A stretch of 64,000 nt of DNA from Bacteroidota bacterium (GTDB lineage: Bacteria; Bacteroidota; Bacteroidia; Bacteroidales; VadinHA17), in the NCBI GenBank assembly GCA_018262715.1, contig JADFDS010000032.1:62001-126000 (forward strand), in the 5' to 3' direction. Shown here piece after piece: positions 8,901 to 17,092 of this stretch. The position numbers were made by a program, and so were the translations under genes. The notes below the pieces were generated by a model. It saw nothing but the letters and a program-made list of their open reading frames with translations, was not told the DNA's origin and did not search any database. The stretch's first letter is position 1. Every line of letters begins with the position of its first letter.

Positions 8901-10482
8901 GGGAACCATCAGGCTGAAGGGGAAGCCACGGCAGCTGGAGATGACCGGAGCGGTAATGGCGCATGATGCCTCGATGAAGATTGATTTTCTTCAGACGCGT
9001 TACAGTTTCTCTGACAGCGTCAGGTTTTCGCCTTCAGGCATCATCCTGAGGAATATCAATATTTATGATGCACAGAAGAACCAGGGCATGATAAACGGTA
9101 TGATCACACACCGTGCATTCAAGAATTTTGGTGTGAGCCTTGACATCAATATGGACAAAATGCTGGTTCTCAACACCAGGCCAAAGGACAATGACAGTTT
9201 TTACGGCACCGCCTATGCTTCGGGTTATGCCGGGATAAGGGGGAATGATGAGAAGCTGGTTTTCAATATCTCGGCCCGGACGGCTCCGAACACCGAATTC
9301 TATGTGCCGTTGAACTCATCGGCCAGTGTAAGTGATTATCCTTTCATTGAGTTTTTGAAACCTGCGGGGGAGACCGGCGAGCAGGAGCAGCCAGACAGGC
9401 AGAGCAGTTTTGTTAGGCAGGAAGAGGGAAGCAAAATGGAGCTTAACTTCGACCTTGATGTTACGCCTGAAGCCGAGGTACAGCTCATCCTTGACGAGAC
9501 AGCCGGAGGAGTCATCAGGGGCAAGGGTGAAGGCCTGCTGAACATCTCCCTGAACTCAAGGGGTGACATGCGAATGGCCGGGGACTATGTGATCAGTGAC
9601 GGAGATTACCTCTTCACCCTTGGAAGCATACTCAACAAGAGGTTTGCAGTGGAAGAGGGAGGGACAGTCTCGTGGAACGGGGCCATTGAAGATGCCAGCC
9701 TGGATATAAGGGCCCTTTACAAGACAAAGGCATCGCTCTCGGAGATCTTCGGGGAGGAGGAATTTACGGAGCTGAAAGCCAAGATGCCGGTCGAATGCAT
9801 TCTCAGTCTCTCGGGAAGGCTCCTGAATCCCGCAATCAGTTTTGACATCAGCCTCCCCACCGCTGACGAGCGTACCCGTGAGTTGCTGAGAATGGCCATT
9901 GACACCGAGGAGGAGCTCAGCCGCCAGTTTCTTTACCTGCTGGTAATGAACAGCTTTTACCCTGATCCTTCGCTTTACAACTCAGGCACTACCACAGGCA
10001 CACCGGTGGCTCAGGGGGGATATGCCGTATCACCGATCGTAGGTGTCACAACCACCACCGAGATGCTCTCCAACCAGCTCAGCAACTGGCTGTCACAGAT
10101 AAGCAATGATTTTGACATAGGCTTCAGCTACAGGCCCGGAAGTGAGCTCACCGACCAGGAGGTGGAGCTGGCTCTCTCAACGCAGTTGCTGAATGACAAG
10201 GTTACCGTCAACGGGAACGTAGACGTGCGGGGAAACCAGTCAAACACCACGGCCAGCAACATAAGCGGTGAGTTCACCGTGGAGGTCAGGCTGACCGATA
10301 TGCTCAGGTTCAAGGTATTCAATCGTTCGAACCATAACCTGTATTACCAGGTTCATCCATACACCCAGGGGGTGGGGCTCTTTTACAGGCGTGATTTCAG
10401 CACGCTGAAAGACCTTTTCATCAAACCGGAGGAAAAGAAGAGAAAAAACATCGAGAGTGAAGGGGAAACCGGGCAGAACTAA
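5959..10482 (+). CDS. tamB: TamB-like translocation and assembly module protein (AsmA/DUF490 family)
   Basis: Very large 1507-residue envelope protein. An N-terminal basic stretch and a single hydrophobic helix (about 8-32) anchor it in the inner membrane. The long beta-rich body should span the periplasm as a lipid-conducting or assembly bridge. The C-terminal third carries the TamB (DUF490) domain, ending with the barrel-like FKVFNRSNHNLYYQ and GVGLFYRRDF segments near 1440-1475. TamB works with TamA/BamA-type proteins or in phospholipid transport. No TamA gene is adjacent; a BamA-like gene lies about 41 kb away. Divergent from tsaD and followed 126 bp later by the exbB operon. Confidence 0.88.
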   Translation: MAKIIKKIVRVLLIIAAVLVVVPLILFLLLQAPRIQTWTVSKVTNAVSGKTGAEISIGRVSYSLWHEIVLDDVLFRDLNGDTIVAARKVDLRLREIRPSHRIFKFGTIDVHEPDFRMIKDTAGVMNLTAYLRSLKSDRERDSTGGIDIRFADIDVLNGSFTLADMSDTIGVVAGSVNYMNMHIRHITGKVRDLRIIPDSVSMVIRGLAFHEAGGFVSRSLDMNMAVTESSLYFRDIDLLTDSSAISAEKILLMPREEDSWKDFINDVRIDFLFNNSIVNTSDISYFVRPLAGISEEVSFSGRVAGTVAELKGKNIRIDYEASTRLRFDFDISGLPEINDSYLFISFTDMKTRAADIERFTVPGRKPLRLPEVAHDLGLVTYKGSFTGFTTDFVSFGRITTERGTFDTDLSLKPDGRNTFGFRGSLRTRAVDLGYMAKNSEMFGGLWMHAEVDGTMKSFRHLSANINGVIDSVEVNKYLYRNISVSGTYADRIWDGSVEVNEPNIEMSLLGRFDLEKSQPEFDFTMNLADADLHTLNLVKKDSVFRATALVTANFRGNSTENLEGDLRLINSTLENSNGKLNIYDFLVSSEIVSGEPVLRLRSDFADADVRGQYSVDAIKSSVSEIMAGLFPSRFNKPVAKKGESTPEAMFSLDARIKRIDRLNEFLGTGLGISEGTHVTGHFWSDRPEVIAGIKADAVTYMGIRMGRLNMTGSLKDGSLKLDMTADTVMLPDKSELGNFALGATSCNDTTDLGMNWDNHDNGRTLGEVKARGFFSHGVGNLPSLTVAVLPTGLTVNSSQWNISPARIVIDSVSTFFDNILVSSRTRYFSLGGSLSKDPEEKLTLAFEGLNMSYLNNLLRGKQDETEEPTQMKFEGILSGNLTLSDVFNNLLFESRINVTDFRLNDNNYGLMTIISEWDPRRKVAVINVGNDFAGRKLIDVSGTYSPSARVIDIAASAFDLPLDVLNPFLSSFASDIRGFGTGTIRLKGKPRQLEMTGAVMAHDASMKIDFLQTRYSFSDSVRFSPSGIILRNINIYDAQKNQGMINGMITHRAFKNFGVSLDINMDKMLVLNTRPKDNDSFYGTAYASGYAGIRGNDEKLVFNISARTAPNTEFYVPLNSSASVSDYPFIEFLKPAGETGEQEQPDRQSSFVRQEEGSKMELNFDLDVTPEAEVQLILDETAGGVIRGKGEGLLNISLNSRGDMRMAGDYVISDGDYLFTLGSILNKRFAVEEGGTVSWNGAIEDASLDIRALYKTKASLSEIFGEEEFTELKAKMPVECILSLSGRLLNPAISFDISLPTADERTRELLRMAIDTEEELSRQFLYLLVMNSFYPDPSLYNSGTTTGTPVAQGGYAVSPIVGVTTTTEMLSNQLSNWLSQISNDFDIGFSYRPGSELTDQEVELALSTQLLNDKVTVNGNVDVRGNQSNTTASNISGEFTVEVRLTDMLRFKVFNRSNHNLYYQVHPYTQGVGLFYRRDFSTLKDLFIKPEEKKRKNIESEGETGQN

Positions 10483-10548
10483 CATTTCAACAATGACCCC
10501 GTTTTATCAACAATGGGATACTTACAGGGGATGAAATCCGTTTTTTAC

Positions 10549-10556
10549 TATATTCG
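10549..10556 (+). promoter_or_regulatory. Candidate -7 element of the exbB-exbD-tonB operon
   Basis: TATATTCG follows a run of six T (10541-10546) and lies 52 bp before the exbB ATG. It is identical to the octamer before the nucleoside transporter gene. A -33 element is not obvious. Confidence 0.38.
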
Positions 10557-10608
10557 CGCGATGATACGCGAAAGCAAGTCAAACTGTTAACATCTTAAAC
10601 CAAGGAAA

Positions 10609-11292
10609 ATGATCTCAGCAGCTATTTTATTACAGGGAACACCAGCCACTGAAGCCGCAGAAGAGGCAACAATGTCACTGGCTGATCTTTACCTGGCAGG
10701 AGGATGGGTGATGTATCTCATCACACTTCTCTCTTTTGTTGCACTTTACATTTTTATCGAAAGGTACCTGGTGATCAAGAAGGCATCAAAGGGTGATGCC
10801 AACTTCATGAACCGCATAAAGGACTACATGTATGAAGGGAAGGTTGATGCGGCGTTGCAGCTATGCAGGAAGACCAACTCTCCGCAGGCCAGGATGGTTG
10901 AGAAGGGGATCACCCGTCTCGGCAGGCCTCTGGCCGATGTGACGGCTGCCATAGAGAATGTGGGCAGGCTGGAGGTTCACAAGCTTGAGAAGAGGTTCCC
11001 GACACTGGCAACAATTGCCGGAGCCGCTCCCCTGATGGGATTCTTTGGAACGGTCATAGGTATGGTACAGGCATTTTATGAAATGTCACTGGCAGGAAAC
11101 AGCCTTGACATAAGCACCCTCAGCGGAGGCATCTACACCGCGCTCATTACCACGGTGGGAGGTCTGATACTTGGGATTCTCGCGTATTTCGGGTACAACC
11201 AGCTGGTTGTAAAGGTTGAAAATGTTGTGTTCCAGCTCGAAACAACATCAACCGAGTTCCTTGACATCCTCAATGAACCTGTAAAACAGTAA
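10609..11292 (+). CDS. exbB: MotA/TolQ/ExbB proton-channel protein
   Basis: Inner-membrane subunit of the ExbB-ExbD motor that uses the proton gradient to energise TonB-dependent outer-membrane transport. The 227-residue protein has an N-terminal helix (about 33-52), a cytoplasmic region, and two further helices containing PLMGFFGTVIGM (141-152) and GGIYTALITTVGGLILGI (173-190). These hold the conserved small and threonine residues of the channel. AAGGA lies just before the ATG at 10609. exbD starts 3 bp after the stop, so the two are cotranscribed. TolQ is an alternative name, but the single TonB-like partner favours ExbB. Confidence 0.93.
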   Translation: MISAAILLQGTPATEAAEEATMSLADLYLAGGWVMYLITLLSFVALYIFIERYLVIKKASKGDANFMNRIKDYMYEGKVDAALQLCRKTNSPQARMVEKGITRLGRPLADVTAAIENVGRLEVHKLEKRFPTLATIAGAAPLMGFFGTVIGMVQAFYEMSLAGNSLDISTLSGGIYTALITTVGGLILGILAYFGYNQLVVKVENVVFQLETTSTEFLDILNEPVKQ

Positions 11293-11295
11293 CTG

Positions 11296-11688
11296 ATGGC
11301 AATTTCGAACAAGAATAAAGTCAGTGTTCAGTTCAGCAATGCAGGCATGTCTGATATTGTGTTCCTGCTTCTGCTGTTCTTCATGCTGACCTCCACCCTG
11401 GTTCAGCCGACAGCCCTGAAGCTGCTGTTACCCAAGGGTACGACCCAGTCCTCGGCCCGTCCGATGACCACGGTATCAATTACAAAGGATCTTCAGTATT
11501 TCATCGAAGATCAGCCCATCGATCTTGAATTCCTGGAGGCTGCGTTGCAGTCGAGGGTTCAGGACAGTCCCGAGATATACATTTCGGTGCATGCCGACAG
11601 GAGTGTTCCTGTAGAGTATGTAGTCAACGTGATGAACATAGCTGCAAAAAACCAGTACAAGCTGATACTTGCCACAACTCCGAAATAG
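11296..11688 (+). CDS. exbD: ExbD/TolR biopolymer transport protein
   Basis: Motor partner of ExbB, 130 residues: a short cytoplasmic N-terminus, one transmembrane helix (about 20-36) and a periplasmic domain. Asp20 at the membrane entry (MSDIVFLL) corresponds to the essential proton-carrying aspartate of ExbD/TolR. Only 3 bp separate it from exbB. Its last 20 bp overlap the start of the tonB-like gene in another frame, so the three genes form one operon. Confidence 0.93.
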   Translation: MAISNKNKVSVQFSNAGMSDIVFLLLLFFMLTSTLVQPTALKLLLPKGTTQSSARPMTTVSITKDLQYFIEDQPIDLEFLEAALQSRVQDSPEIYISVHADRSVPVEYVVNVMNIAAKNQYKLILATTPK

Positions 11689-12559
11689 TTCCGGTGAGCC
11701 TCTCACAAAGGAAAGGAAGCAGGGTCTGATCTTCAGTGCCCTGACTCACCTTCTTCTTGCCATTCTCATCATTTTCGTCACGTTCCGGGTGAAGATACCT
11801 GAACCGGTTGAGGAGGGTCTTCTTGTCAACTTTGGTTTTGACGAGACAGGTGAAGGGTTGTTTGAACCGGCACCGGAGCCTGTATCTCCTCCCCCTCCTC
11901 CTGAATCTGCAGGGGAACAGGGAGGTGAGGAAGCGCTGCTGACGCAGGACTTCGAGGAGGCTGTGGAAGTGGAAAAGAAAGAGCCCAGTCCCGAGGAGAT
12001 CAGGAAGCAGGCGGAGGCGCGTGCTGCAGAGATAAGAAGGCAGTTGGAGGCTGAGGCTGAGCGGAAGCGCATAGAACAGGAGGAGGCCGAGAAGCGGAAA
12101 AAGGAGGAGGAGCAGCGGCGTATTGACCAGCAGAATGCAAGGGCCAGGGGCGCTTTCAGCAATGCAGGCAATGTGGGCACTTCAGGCCAGAGCCAGGGAG
12201 TGGCAGGCGGGCAGGGTAACCAGGGAGTTCAGTCAGGTACCCCTGATGCACCCAATTACGGGCCGGGAGGTGGCCAGGGAACCGAGGGCATATCTTTTGA
12301 CCTCGGAGGAAGGAAGGCACAGTCACTCATCAAACCTCCCTATGACCTTCAGAAAGAGGGAGTTGTTGTTGTTGCGATAACAGTAGACCGTTCCGGAAGG
12401 GTCACCGATGCTACACCCGGCATCAAGGGATCGACGACTCTCGAGGGGGATCTCCTCAAGCTGGCAAAGGAAGCTGCGTTGAAAACCAGGTTTGAAAGCA
12501 GCAATGATGCCCCGATTATTCAGAAAGGGACAATCACCTACGTTTTCCGTCTCAAATAA
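11669..12559 (+). CDS. tonB: TonB-like energy transducer
   Basis: Predicted periplasm-spanning transducer of 296 residues. After a basic cytoplasmic N-terminus comes one helix (about 20-41), a proline/glutamate-rich stretch with PPPPPE at about 73-78, a charged coiled-coil-like region (about 108-160, rich in E, R, K and Q), and a glycine/glutamine-rich linker (about 165-205). A TonB C-terminal domain follows (about 225-296, with VVVAITVDRSGRVTDATPG). No ATG or GTG is available before the membrane helix. The frame opens just before TTG at 11669, which I take as the start, inside exbD. This gives translational overlap with exbD. TolA is a less likely alternative. Confidence 0.85.
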   Translation: MPQLRNSSGEPLTKERKQGLIFSALTHLLLAILIIFVTFRVKIPEPVEEGLLVNFGFDETGEGLFEPAPEPVSPPPPPESAGEQGGEEALLTQDFEEAVEVEKKEPSPEEIRKQAEARAAEIRRQLEAEAERKRIEQEEAEKRKKEEEQRRIDQQNARARGAFSNAGNVGTSGQSQGVAGGQGNQGVQSGTPDAPNYGPGGGQGTEGISFDLGGRKAQSLIKPPYDLQKEGVVVVAITVDRSGRVTDATPGIKGSTTLEGDLLKLAKEAALKTRFESSNDAPIIQKGTITYVFRLK

Positions 12560-12571
12560 AACTCTTTTGTT

Positions 12572-13345
12572 TCAGAACAGCCCGGCCACAAGGTCATAGA
12601 GGCCGGTAAGCTTTATTGCGGAAGCCATAATGGCTACAAGCAGTATTACACGCACTACCCTGGGACCCCAGCTGACTGCCACCTTCGAGCCGAGCCAGGC
12701 TCCTGCACCCTGTCCGACAGCCAGGATGATGCCGTAGAGATAATAAACCTGGTTGCTGAGGATGAATACAACCAGTGCGATGGCAGTCATGGCGGCCACA
12801 ATCAGCACCTTATGGGCGTTGGCCCTGGTCAGGCCCATGCCGGTCCCGAGCACCAGCGCCGCCAGCAGGAAAAAGCCCACCCCGGCCTGGATAAAACCGC
12901 CATATATGCCGATGATGAAAAACACCACAGGTACCCACCACCGCCGCTTCATGGCCGGTGAGTGAGCATGGTCACGTACCCACTGTTCAGGCTTGTAAAG
13001 GATTACGAAGAACATGAAGACAAGCAGTCCTCCTATCAGCAGTTCCATCATCCGTTCATTGATCTTCACTGCAATGAGTGACCCCAGCAGGGCTCCTGCA
13101 ATGGCAGGCACTGACATCCATAGGCTTTCGCCGACGGTATAGAGTTTCTGCTTTTTAAAGCTTATGCTGCTGACCAGGCTCTGGACGAAGACGCCGATAC
13201 GGTTGGTGCCATTTGCAATATTGGCAGGCAGGCCGAGGAACATCAGTAAAGGCAGGGTAATCAGTGAACCGCTGCCGGCAAGAGTGTTAACAAAGCCTGC
13301 AAAGAGGCCGGCGGCTATTACAGCCAGGTACATGTACCATTCCAT
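12572..13345 (-). CDS. TSUP-family (TauE/SafE) membrane permease
   Basis: Integral inner-membrane protein of 257 residues with about eight hydrophobic helices. The N-terminal pattern AGLFAGFVNTLAGSGSLITLP (residues 12-32) is typical of the TauE/SafE/YfcA anion permeases, which move sulfite, sulfonates or related organic anions. The internal duplication of the family shows in a second glycine-rich stretch near 145-170. Its substrate cannot be deduced. It starts 12 bp after the response-regulator stop on the same strand, so both are probably one transcript. Its stop faces the tonB stop across a 12-bp gap. Confidence 0.82.
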   Translation of the reverse strand: MEWYMYLAVIAAGLFAGFVNTLAGSGSLITLPLLMFLGLPANIANGTNRIGVFVQSLVSSISFKKQKLYTVGESLWMSVPAIAGALLGSLIAVKINERMMELLIGGLLVFMFFVILYKPEQWVRDHAHSPAMKRRWWVPVVFFIIGIYGGFIQAGVGFFLLAALVLGTGMGLTRANAHKVLIVAAMTAIALVVFILSNQVYYLYGIILAVGQGAGAWLGSKVAVSWGPRVVRVILLVAIMASAIKLTGLYDLVAGLF

Positions 13346-13357
13346 ATTTGCCGGGAA

Positions 13358-13756
13358 CTATCTTTCCAGGACTTCCTTAACTGCCATCAGGAGGTTGTCA
13401 ATCAGGTCAGAATCCTTTATGACATAATCAGCTATCCCCTTTCGTGCAAACTCAAGCACCACCTCTCCCTTCTCCTGGGCGGAGAGCATGATGACGGGAA
13501 CTTCCGGAGCCAGCCTGGTAATCTCGTCATAGGCTTCCATTCCATTCATGGGGATTTCGCCCTCTTTCAGGAAATAGTAGTCAAGGATAATCAGGTCAGG
13601 AATTTCACCGAGTGCAGCGATGCAATCCTCGGCATAGGCAAATGCCCTTACAGCATAACCATTGCCTTCCAGCCTGGTTGAGACCAGGCTGGTGACGACA
13701 GGATCATCATCAACCACATAAACAAGGATGTCAGTCTGGGGGCTAACTTTTTCCAT
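13358..13756 (-). CDS. Stand-alone CheY-like response regulator receiver
   Basis: A 132-residue receiver domain without an output domain. It has the acidic triad region DDD (16-18), the phospho-acceptor Asp59 in LILDYYF, Ser92 in MLSAQ and Lys114 in YVIKDSD. A few extra residues separate Asp59 from NGMEA, an insertion I have seen in Bacteroidota receivers. A GTG two codons upstream (13762) is possible, but the ATG at 13756 is preferred. It would act through protein-protein contact rather than DNA. No histidine kinase is adjacent; the hybrid kinase at 58-61 kb is distant and carries its own receiver. Likely cotranscribed with the TSUP permease. Confidence 0.87.
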   Translation of the reverse strand: MEKVSPQTDILVYVVDDDPVVTSLVSTRLEGNGYAVRAFAYAEDCIAALGEIPDLIILDYYFLKEGEIPMNGMEAYDEITRLAPEVPVIMLSAQEKGEVVLEFARKGIADYVIKDSDLIDNLLMAVKEVLER

Positions 13757-13789
13757 GATCACAAAAATACTAAAGGAATTGCTAATTTC

Positions 13790-15070
13790 CTAGTACGCAA
13801 AAAGAGGGAGGTCTTTCATCATTTTTACCACCTTCTCTCCCACCGATGTTATCACTGATTCATTTTCAATGTTAACCAGGACCTCATCAAGGAGCTGAAC
13901 GATGGTTCCCATGTCACCCTCCTTCAGTCCTCGGGTTGTGACGGCAGGGGTACCCACCCTGATCCCTGAAGTAAGGAATGGCGAGCGGGAGTCGAACGGC
14001 ACCATGTTCTTATTGACGGTGATGTGTGCTCTGACCAGGGTATTTTCAACCTTCTTGCCTGAAATTTCCGGGAAGCGTGTTCTCAGGTCGATCAGCATCG
14101 AATGGTTGTCTGTTCCGCCTGATATCACCTTGTAACCCTGGGCCATGAAAGCCTCGGCCATCACTGCGGCATTTTTCTTCACCTGCTGCTGGTAGGTCCG
14201 GAACTCCGGTTTAAGTGCTTCTCCGAATGAGACGGCTTTGGCTGCGATAATATGCTCCAGGGGTCCGCCCTGTATCCCGGGGAACACGGCTGAGTTGAGC
14301 ATTGCCGACATCATCTTGATCTCGCCCTTGGGGGTGGTCACGCCCCAGGGGTTGGGGAAGTCTGTTCCCAGGAGGATGATTCCTCCGCGTGGTCCCCTGA
14401 GGGTTTTATGTGTTGTGGAGGTGACGACATGTGCATAACGAAGCGGGTTATCGAGCAATCCTGCTGCAATCAGGCCGGCAGGGTGTGCCATGTCAATCAT
14501 GAGCAGAGCCCCTGCTTTGTCAGCGATAGCGCGCATCCTTGCATAGTCCCATTCCCTGGAGTATGCAGAAGCGCCGCCTACGATCAGTTTTGGTTTTTCG
14601 CGGAGGGCAACCTCCTCCATCATATCATAGTCAACACGACCGGTCTCCTCCTTCACCCCGTAGGCAACCGGATTGTACAGTATGCCTGACGAGTTCACCG
14701 GAGATCCGTGCGAGAGGTGACCTCCGTGTGACAGATTCAATCCCAGAAAGGTATCGCCCGGTTTGAGTATGGTCAGGAAGACAGCCATGTTTGCCTGTGC
14801 CCCTGAGTGGGGCTGTACATTTGCATATTCTGCATTGAAGAGTTTCTTCAGCCTGTCAATTGCGAGCTGTTCAACCTCGTCAACAACCTCGCATCCGCCG
14901 TAATATCTTGCCCCGGGGTAACCTTCCGCGTACTTGTTGGTAAGCACGGAACCCATTGCCTCAAGCACCTGCGGGCTGACGAAGTTTTCTGATGCGATGA
15001 GTTCAATACCTTCAGTCTGGCGTTTGCGTTCGCGGTCGATCAGTTCAAATATTGCGCTGTCTCTTTCCAT
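13790..15070 (-). CDS. glyA: Serine hydroxymethyltransferase
   Basis: PLP enzyme that interconverts serine plus tetrahydrofolate with glycine plus 5,10-methylene-tetrahydrofolate, the main one-carbon source. The 426-residue product has the family N-terminus ([20 protein letters not shown] at 22-41). The PLP-binding lysine is K222 in [13 protein letters not shown], and [10 protein letters not shown] is at 191-200. The open frame extends 30 codons upstream, but [14 protein letters not shown] is the standard beginning, giving a start at 15070. A strong -7 box at 15139-15146 places transcription about 60 bp upstream. Confidence 0.97.
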   Translation of the reverse strand: MERDSAIFELIDRERKRQTEGIELIASENFVSPQVLEAMGSVLTNKYAEGYPGARYYGGCEVVDEVEQLAIDRLKKLFNAEYANVQPHSGAQANMAVFLTILKPGDTFLGLNLSHGGHLSHGSPVNSSGILYNPVAYGVKEETGRVDYDMMEEVALREKPKLIVGGASAYSREWDYARMRAIADKAGALLMIDMAHPAGLIAAGLLDNPLRYAHVVTSTTHKTLRGPRGGIILLGTDFPNPWGVTTPKGEIKMMSAMLNSAVFPGIQGGPLEHIIAAKAVSFGEALKPEFRTYQQQVKKNAAVMAEAFMAQGYKVISGGTDNHSMLIDLRTRFPEISGKKVENTLVRAHITVNKNMVPFDSRSPFLTSGIRVGTPAVTTRGLKEGDMGTIVQLLDEVLVNIENESVITSVGEKVVKMMKDLPLFAY

Positions 15071-15138
15071 GATTAGATTCTTAGTTCGGTTGATAATTAC
15101 CCGTTTCCTCAAGCCGGTGAACACGGGATGTTTGCGGG

Positions 15139-15146
15139 CAAATATA
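15139..15146 (-). promoter_or_regulatory. Candidate -7 element of glyA
   Basis: On the minus strand the octamer is TATATTTG, an exact match to the Bacteroidota consensus TAnnTTTG, about 69 bp upstream of the chosen glyA ATG. A TTTG lies 11 bp further upstream, closer than the usual -33 spacing. Confidence 0.5.
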
Positions 15147-15223
15147 CATTTAATAATCAAATTTACTCATGACCCCCGGATGTCCGGTGAAGTACGATAT
15201 GGATACGATATGGGCAAGCCGGA

Positions 15224-16996
15224 TCATTCCTCTGAAAACTGTCTGAGCAGTTCGCGGTATGCGGAAAAGATTCTTGACTTGGAGATAAATCCCACGTACC
15301 GGCCCTCGTCAAGCACAGGAAGGTTCCAGGCTCCGGTGCGTTCGAAGGCGTCGAGGACTGCATCACCTCTCTCACTGAGATCAATATAGGAAGGAGGTAT
15401 GGTCATCAGTTCCCTCACGGTGATTTTATCATAGAGTTCGGGTCTGAACATTTTGTCACGGACGTCATCGAGCAGCACAACGCCCTCCAGGATATTGAAT
15501 TCATCCACCACAGGGAAGAGGTTCCGGTTTGATTTTGAGATTTGCTTTACAAGATCTCCCAGGTTGCTGTCGGGTCTCACCGTCAGCAGGTCCTTTTCCA
15601 CCTCCCTGGACCAGTCGAGCAGAGTCATAACCGCCTTATCCTTGTCATGGGTGATCAGCTCTCCGGTTATCGCAAGCTGTTCATTGTAAATTGAATACTT
15701 CTGGAATGTTCTGGCAGTGATAAAGGCTACAGTGGATGTGAGTATCAGGGGGATGAGCAGGGCATAGCCTTCCGTTATCTCCGCTATAAGGAAGATAGCG
15801 GTGAGGGGGGCATGAAGAACGGCCGAGAATACTCCTGCCATGGCGGTAAGGGTGAAACTGCTTTCGATCAGGGCCAGGCCGAACAGGTGATTCAGCAGGC
15901 TGGAGAGGTAGTAGCCCGCCACTCCTCCGGTAAACAATACCGGAGCAACGATGCCGCCTACTCCACCGGCACCGTTTGTGGAGGCTGTAGCCACCACCTT
16001 GACAAGCAGCAGTCCGGCCATCAGCAATGAGAAGGACCAGAATCCGGCAGCCATATTGCCGAAGATCTCATTTCCGGGGGCAACTCCGCTTCCGGCATTG
16101 AGGAGCACCAACACCGTTTCGTATCCCTCACCGTAGAGCGCCGGATAGAAATAGATCAGGGCTCCGAGGATCGACCCGCCTGCCACCATCCTTATCCATT
16201 TGTTGCCAATCCTTTTGTAGAGTTTTTCAATTCCGATGGTTGCCCTTGTAAAGTATATTCCGACCAGACCACAGAAGACACCCAGGATCAGGTAGTATGG
16301 CAGCTCGCTCAGCATGAATCCCTGTTTTACCTGGAAAGAAAAAAGCACATTGTCGCCCATGAAGAAGAATGCCACGGTTGCTGCAGTCACAGATGAAATC
16401 AGAAGGGGAACTATTGATGACATCGTCAGGTCAAGCATCAGCACCTCGAGGGTGAACAATATTCCTCCAAAGGGAGCCTTGAAGATTCCGGAAATGGCCC
16501 CGGCAACGCCACATCCGAGCAGCAGGGTCACATACTTGTAATTCAGTTTGAAGTGGCGTGCTATGTTTGAGCCTATCGAAGCGCCTGTAAGAACGATGGG
16601 AGCCTCTGCTCCCACCGAGCCGCCGAAGCCGATGGTGAGCGAGCTGGTCAGGATTGACGACCAGTTGTTATGGGGTTTTATGTAGCTTTTTCGTTTCGAG
16701 ATGGCATAGAGCACCCTGCTGATCCCATGTGAGATATTATCTCTGACGAGGTATTTGACAGCCAGCATTGTAAGAAATATCCCTGCAAGGGGGTAGGCAA
16801 GTGAGAGAACTCCTCCGGCGCCTTTCATAACACCCTGGGTGAACAGAACATGGGTAAAGTGAATTGCATTCTTCATCACCACGGCTGCCAGTGCACTTAC
16901 AAGTCCGACCAGGAAACTGAGAATGTAAATCAGGGTCTGCTGGTTGGTAAGGAAAGATTTTAGCTGCCTTATTTTCCTAATTATCAGGTTGTTCAA
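15224..16996 (-). CDS. ClC-type chloride channel/transporter with C-terminal CBS pair
   Basis: Inner-membrane anion channel or anion/proton exchanger of 590 residues. The membrane core (about 20-440) contains the gating-glutamate motif GGSVGAEAPIV with E131 and a GGVGGIVAPV filter segment. The first selectivity motif reads SHGIS (89-93) instead of GSGIP. Residues about 465-585 form two CBS modules that usually bind nucleotides and regulate the pore. The start is TTG at 16996: no ATG exists before residue 41, and an exact -7 box lies 35 bp upstream, leaving a short leader. The transported ion cannot be fixed from the sequence. Confidence 0.88.
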   Translation of the reverse strand: MNNLIIRKIRQLKSFLTNQQTLIYILSFLVGLVSALAAVVMKNAIHFTHVLFTQGVMKGAGGVLSLAYPLAGIFLTMLAVKYLVRDNISHGISRVLYAISKRKSYIKPHNNWSSILTSSLTIGFGGSVGAEAPIVLTGASIGSNIARHFKLNYKYVTLLLGCGVAGAISGIFKAPFGGILFTLEVLMLDLTMSSIVPLLISSVTAATVAFFFMGDNVLFSFQVKQGFMLSELPYYLILGVFCGLVGIYFTRATIGIEKLYKRIGNKWIRMVAGGSILGALIYFYPALYGEGYETVLVLLNAGSGVAPGNEIFGNMAAGFWSFSLLMAGLLLVKVVATASTNGAGGVGGIVAPVLFTGGVAGYYLSSLLNHLFGLALIESSFTLTAMAGVFSAVLHAPLTAIFLIAEITEGYALLIPLILTSTVAFITARTFQKYSIYNEQLAITGELITHDKDKAVMTLLDWSREVEKDLLTVRPDSNLGDLVKQISKSNRNLFPVVDEFNILEGVVLLDDVRDKMFRPELYDKITVRELMTIPPSYIDLSERGDAVLDAFERTGAWNLPVLDEGRYVGFISKSRIFSAYRELLRQFSEE

Positions 16997-17030
16997 GGTT
17001 ACCGGAGAAAAATGAAAAATATTCAGATTA

Positions 17031-17038
17031 CAAATATA
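17031..17038 (-). promoter_or_regulatory. Candidate -7 element of the ClC gene
   Basis: TATATTTG on the minus strand, an exact consensus match, 35 bp upstream of the TTG start codon. Its position supports that non-ATG start. Confidence 0.5.
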
Positions 17039-17092
17039 TTATAAAATGAGGATCAGATGTTTATTTTGGTAAGTTTGACATATTTTGCATAC

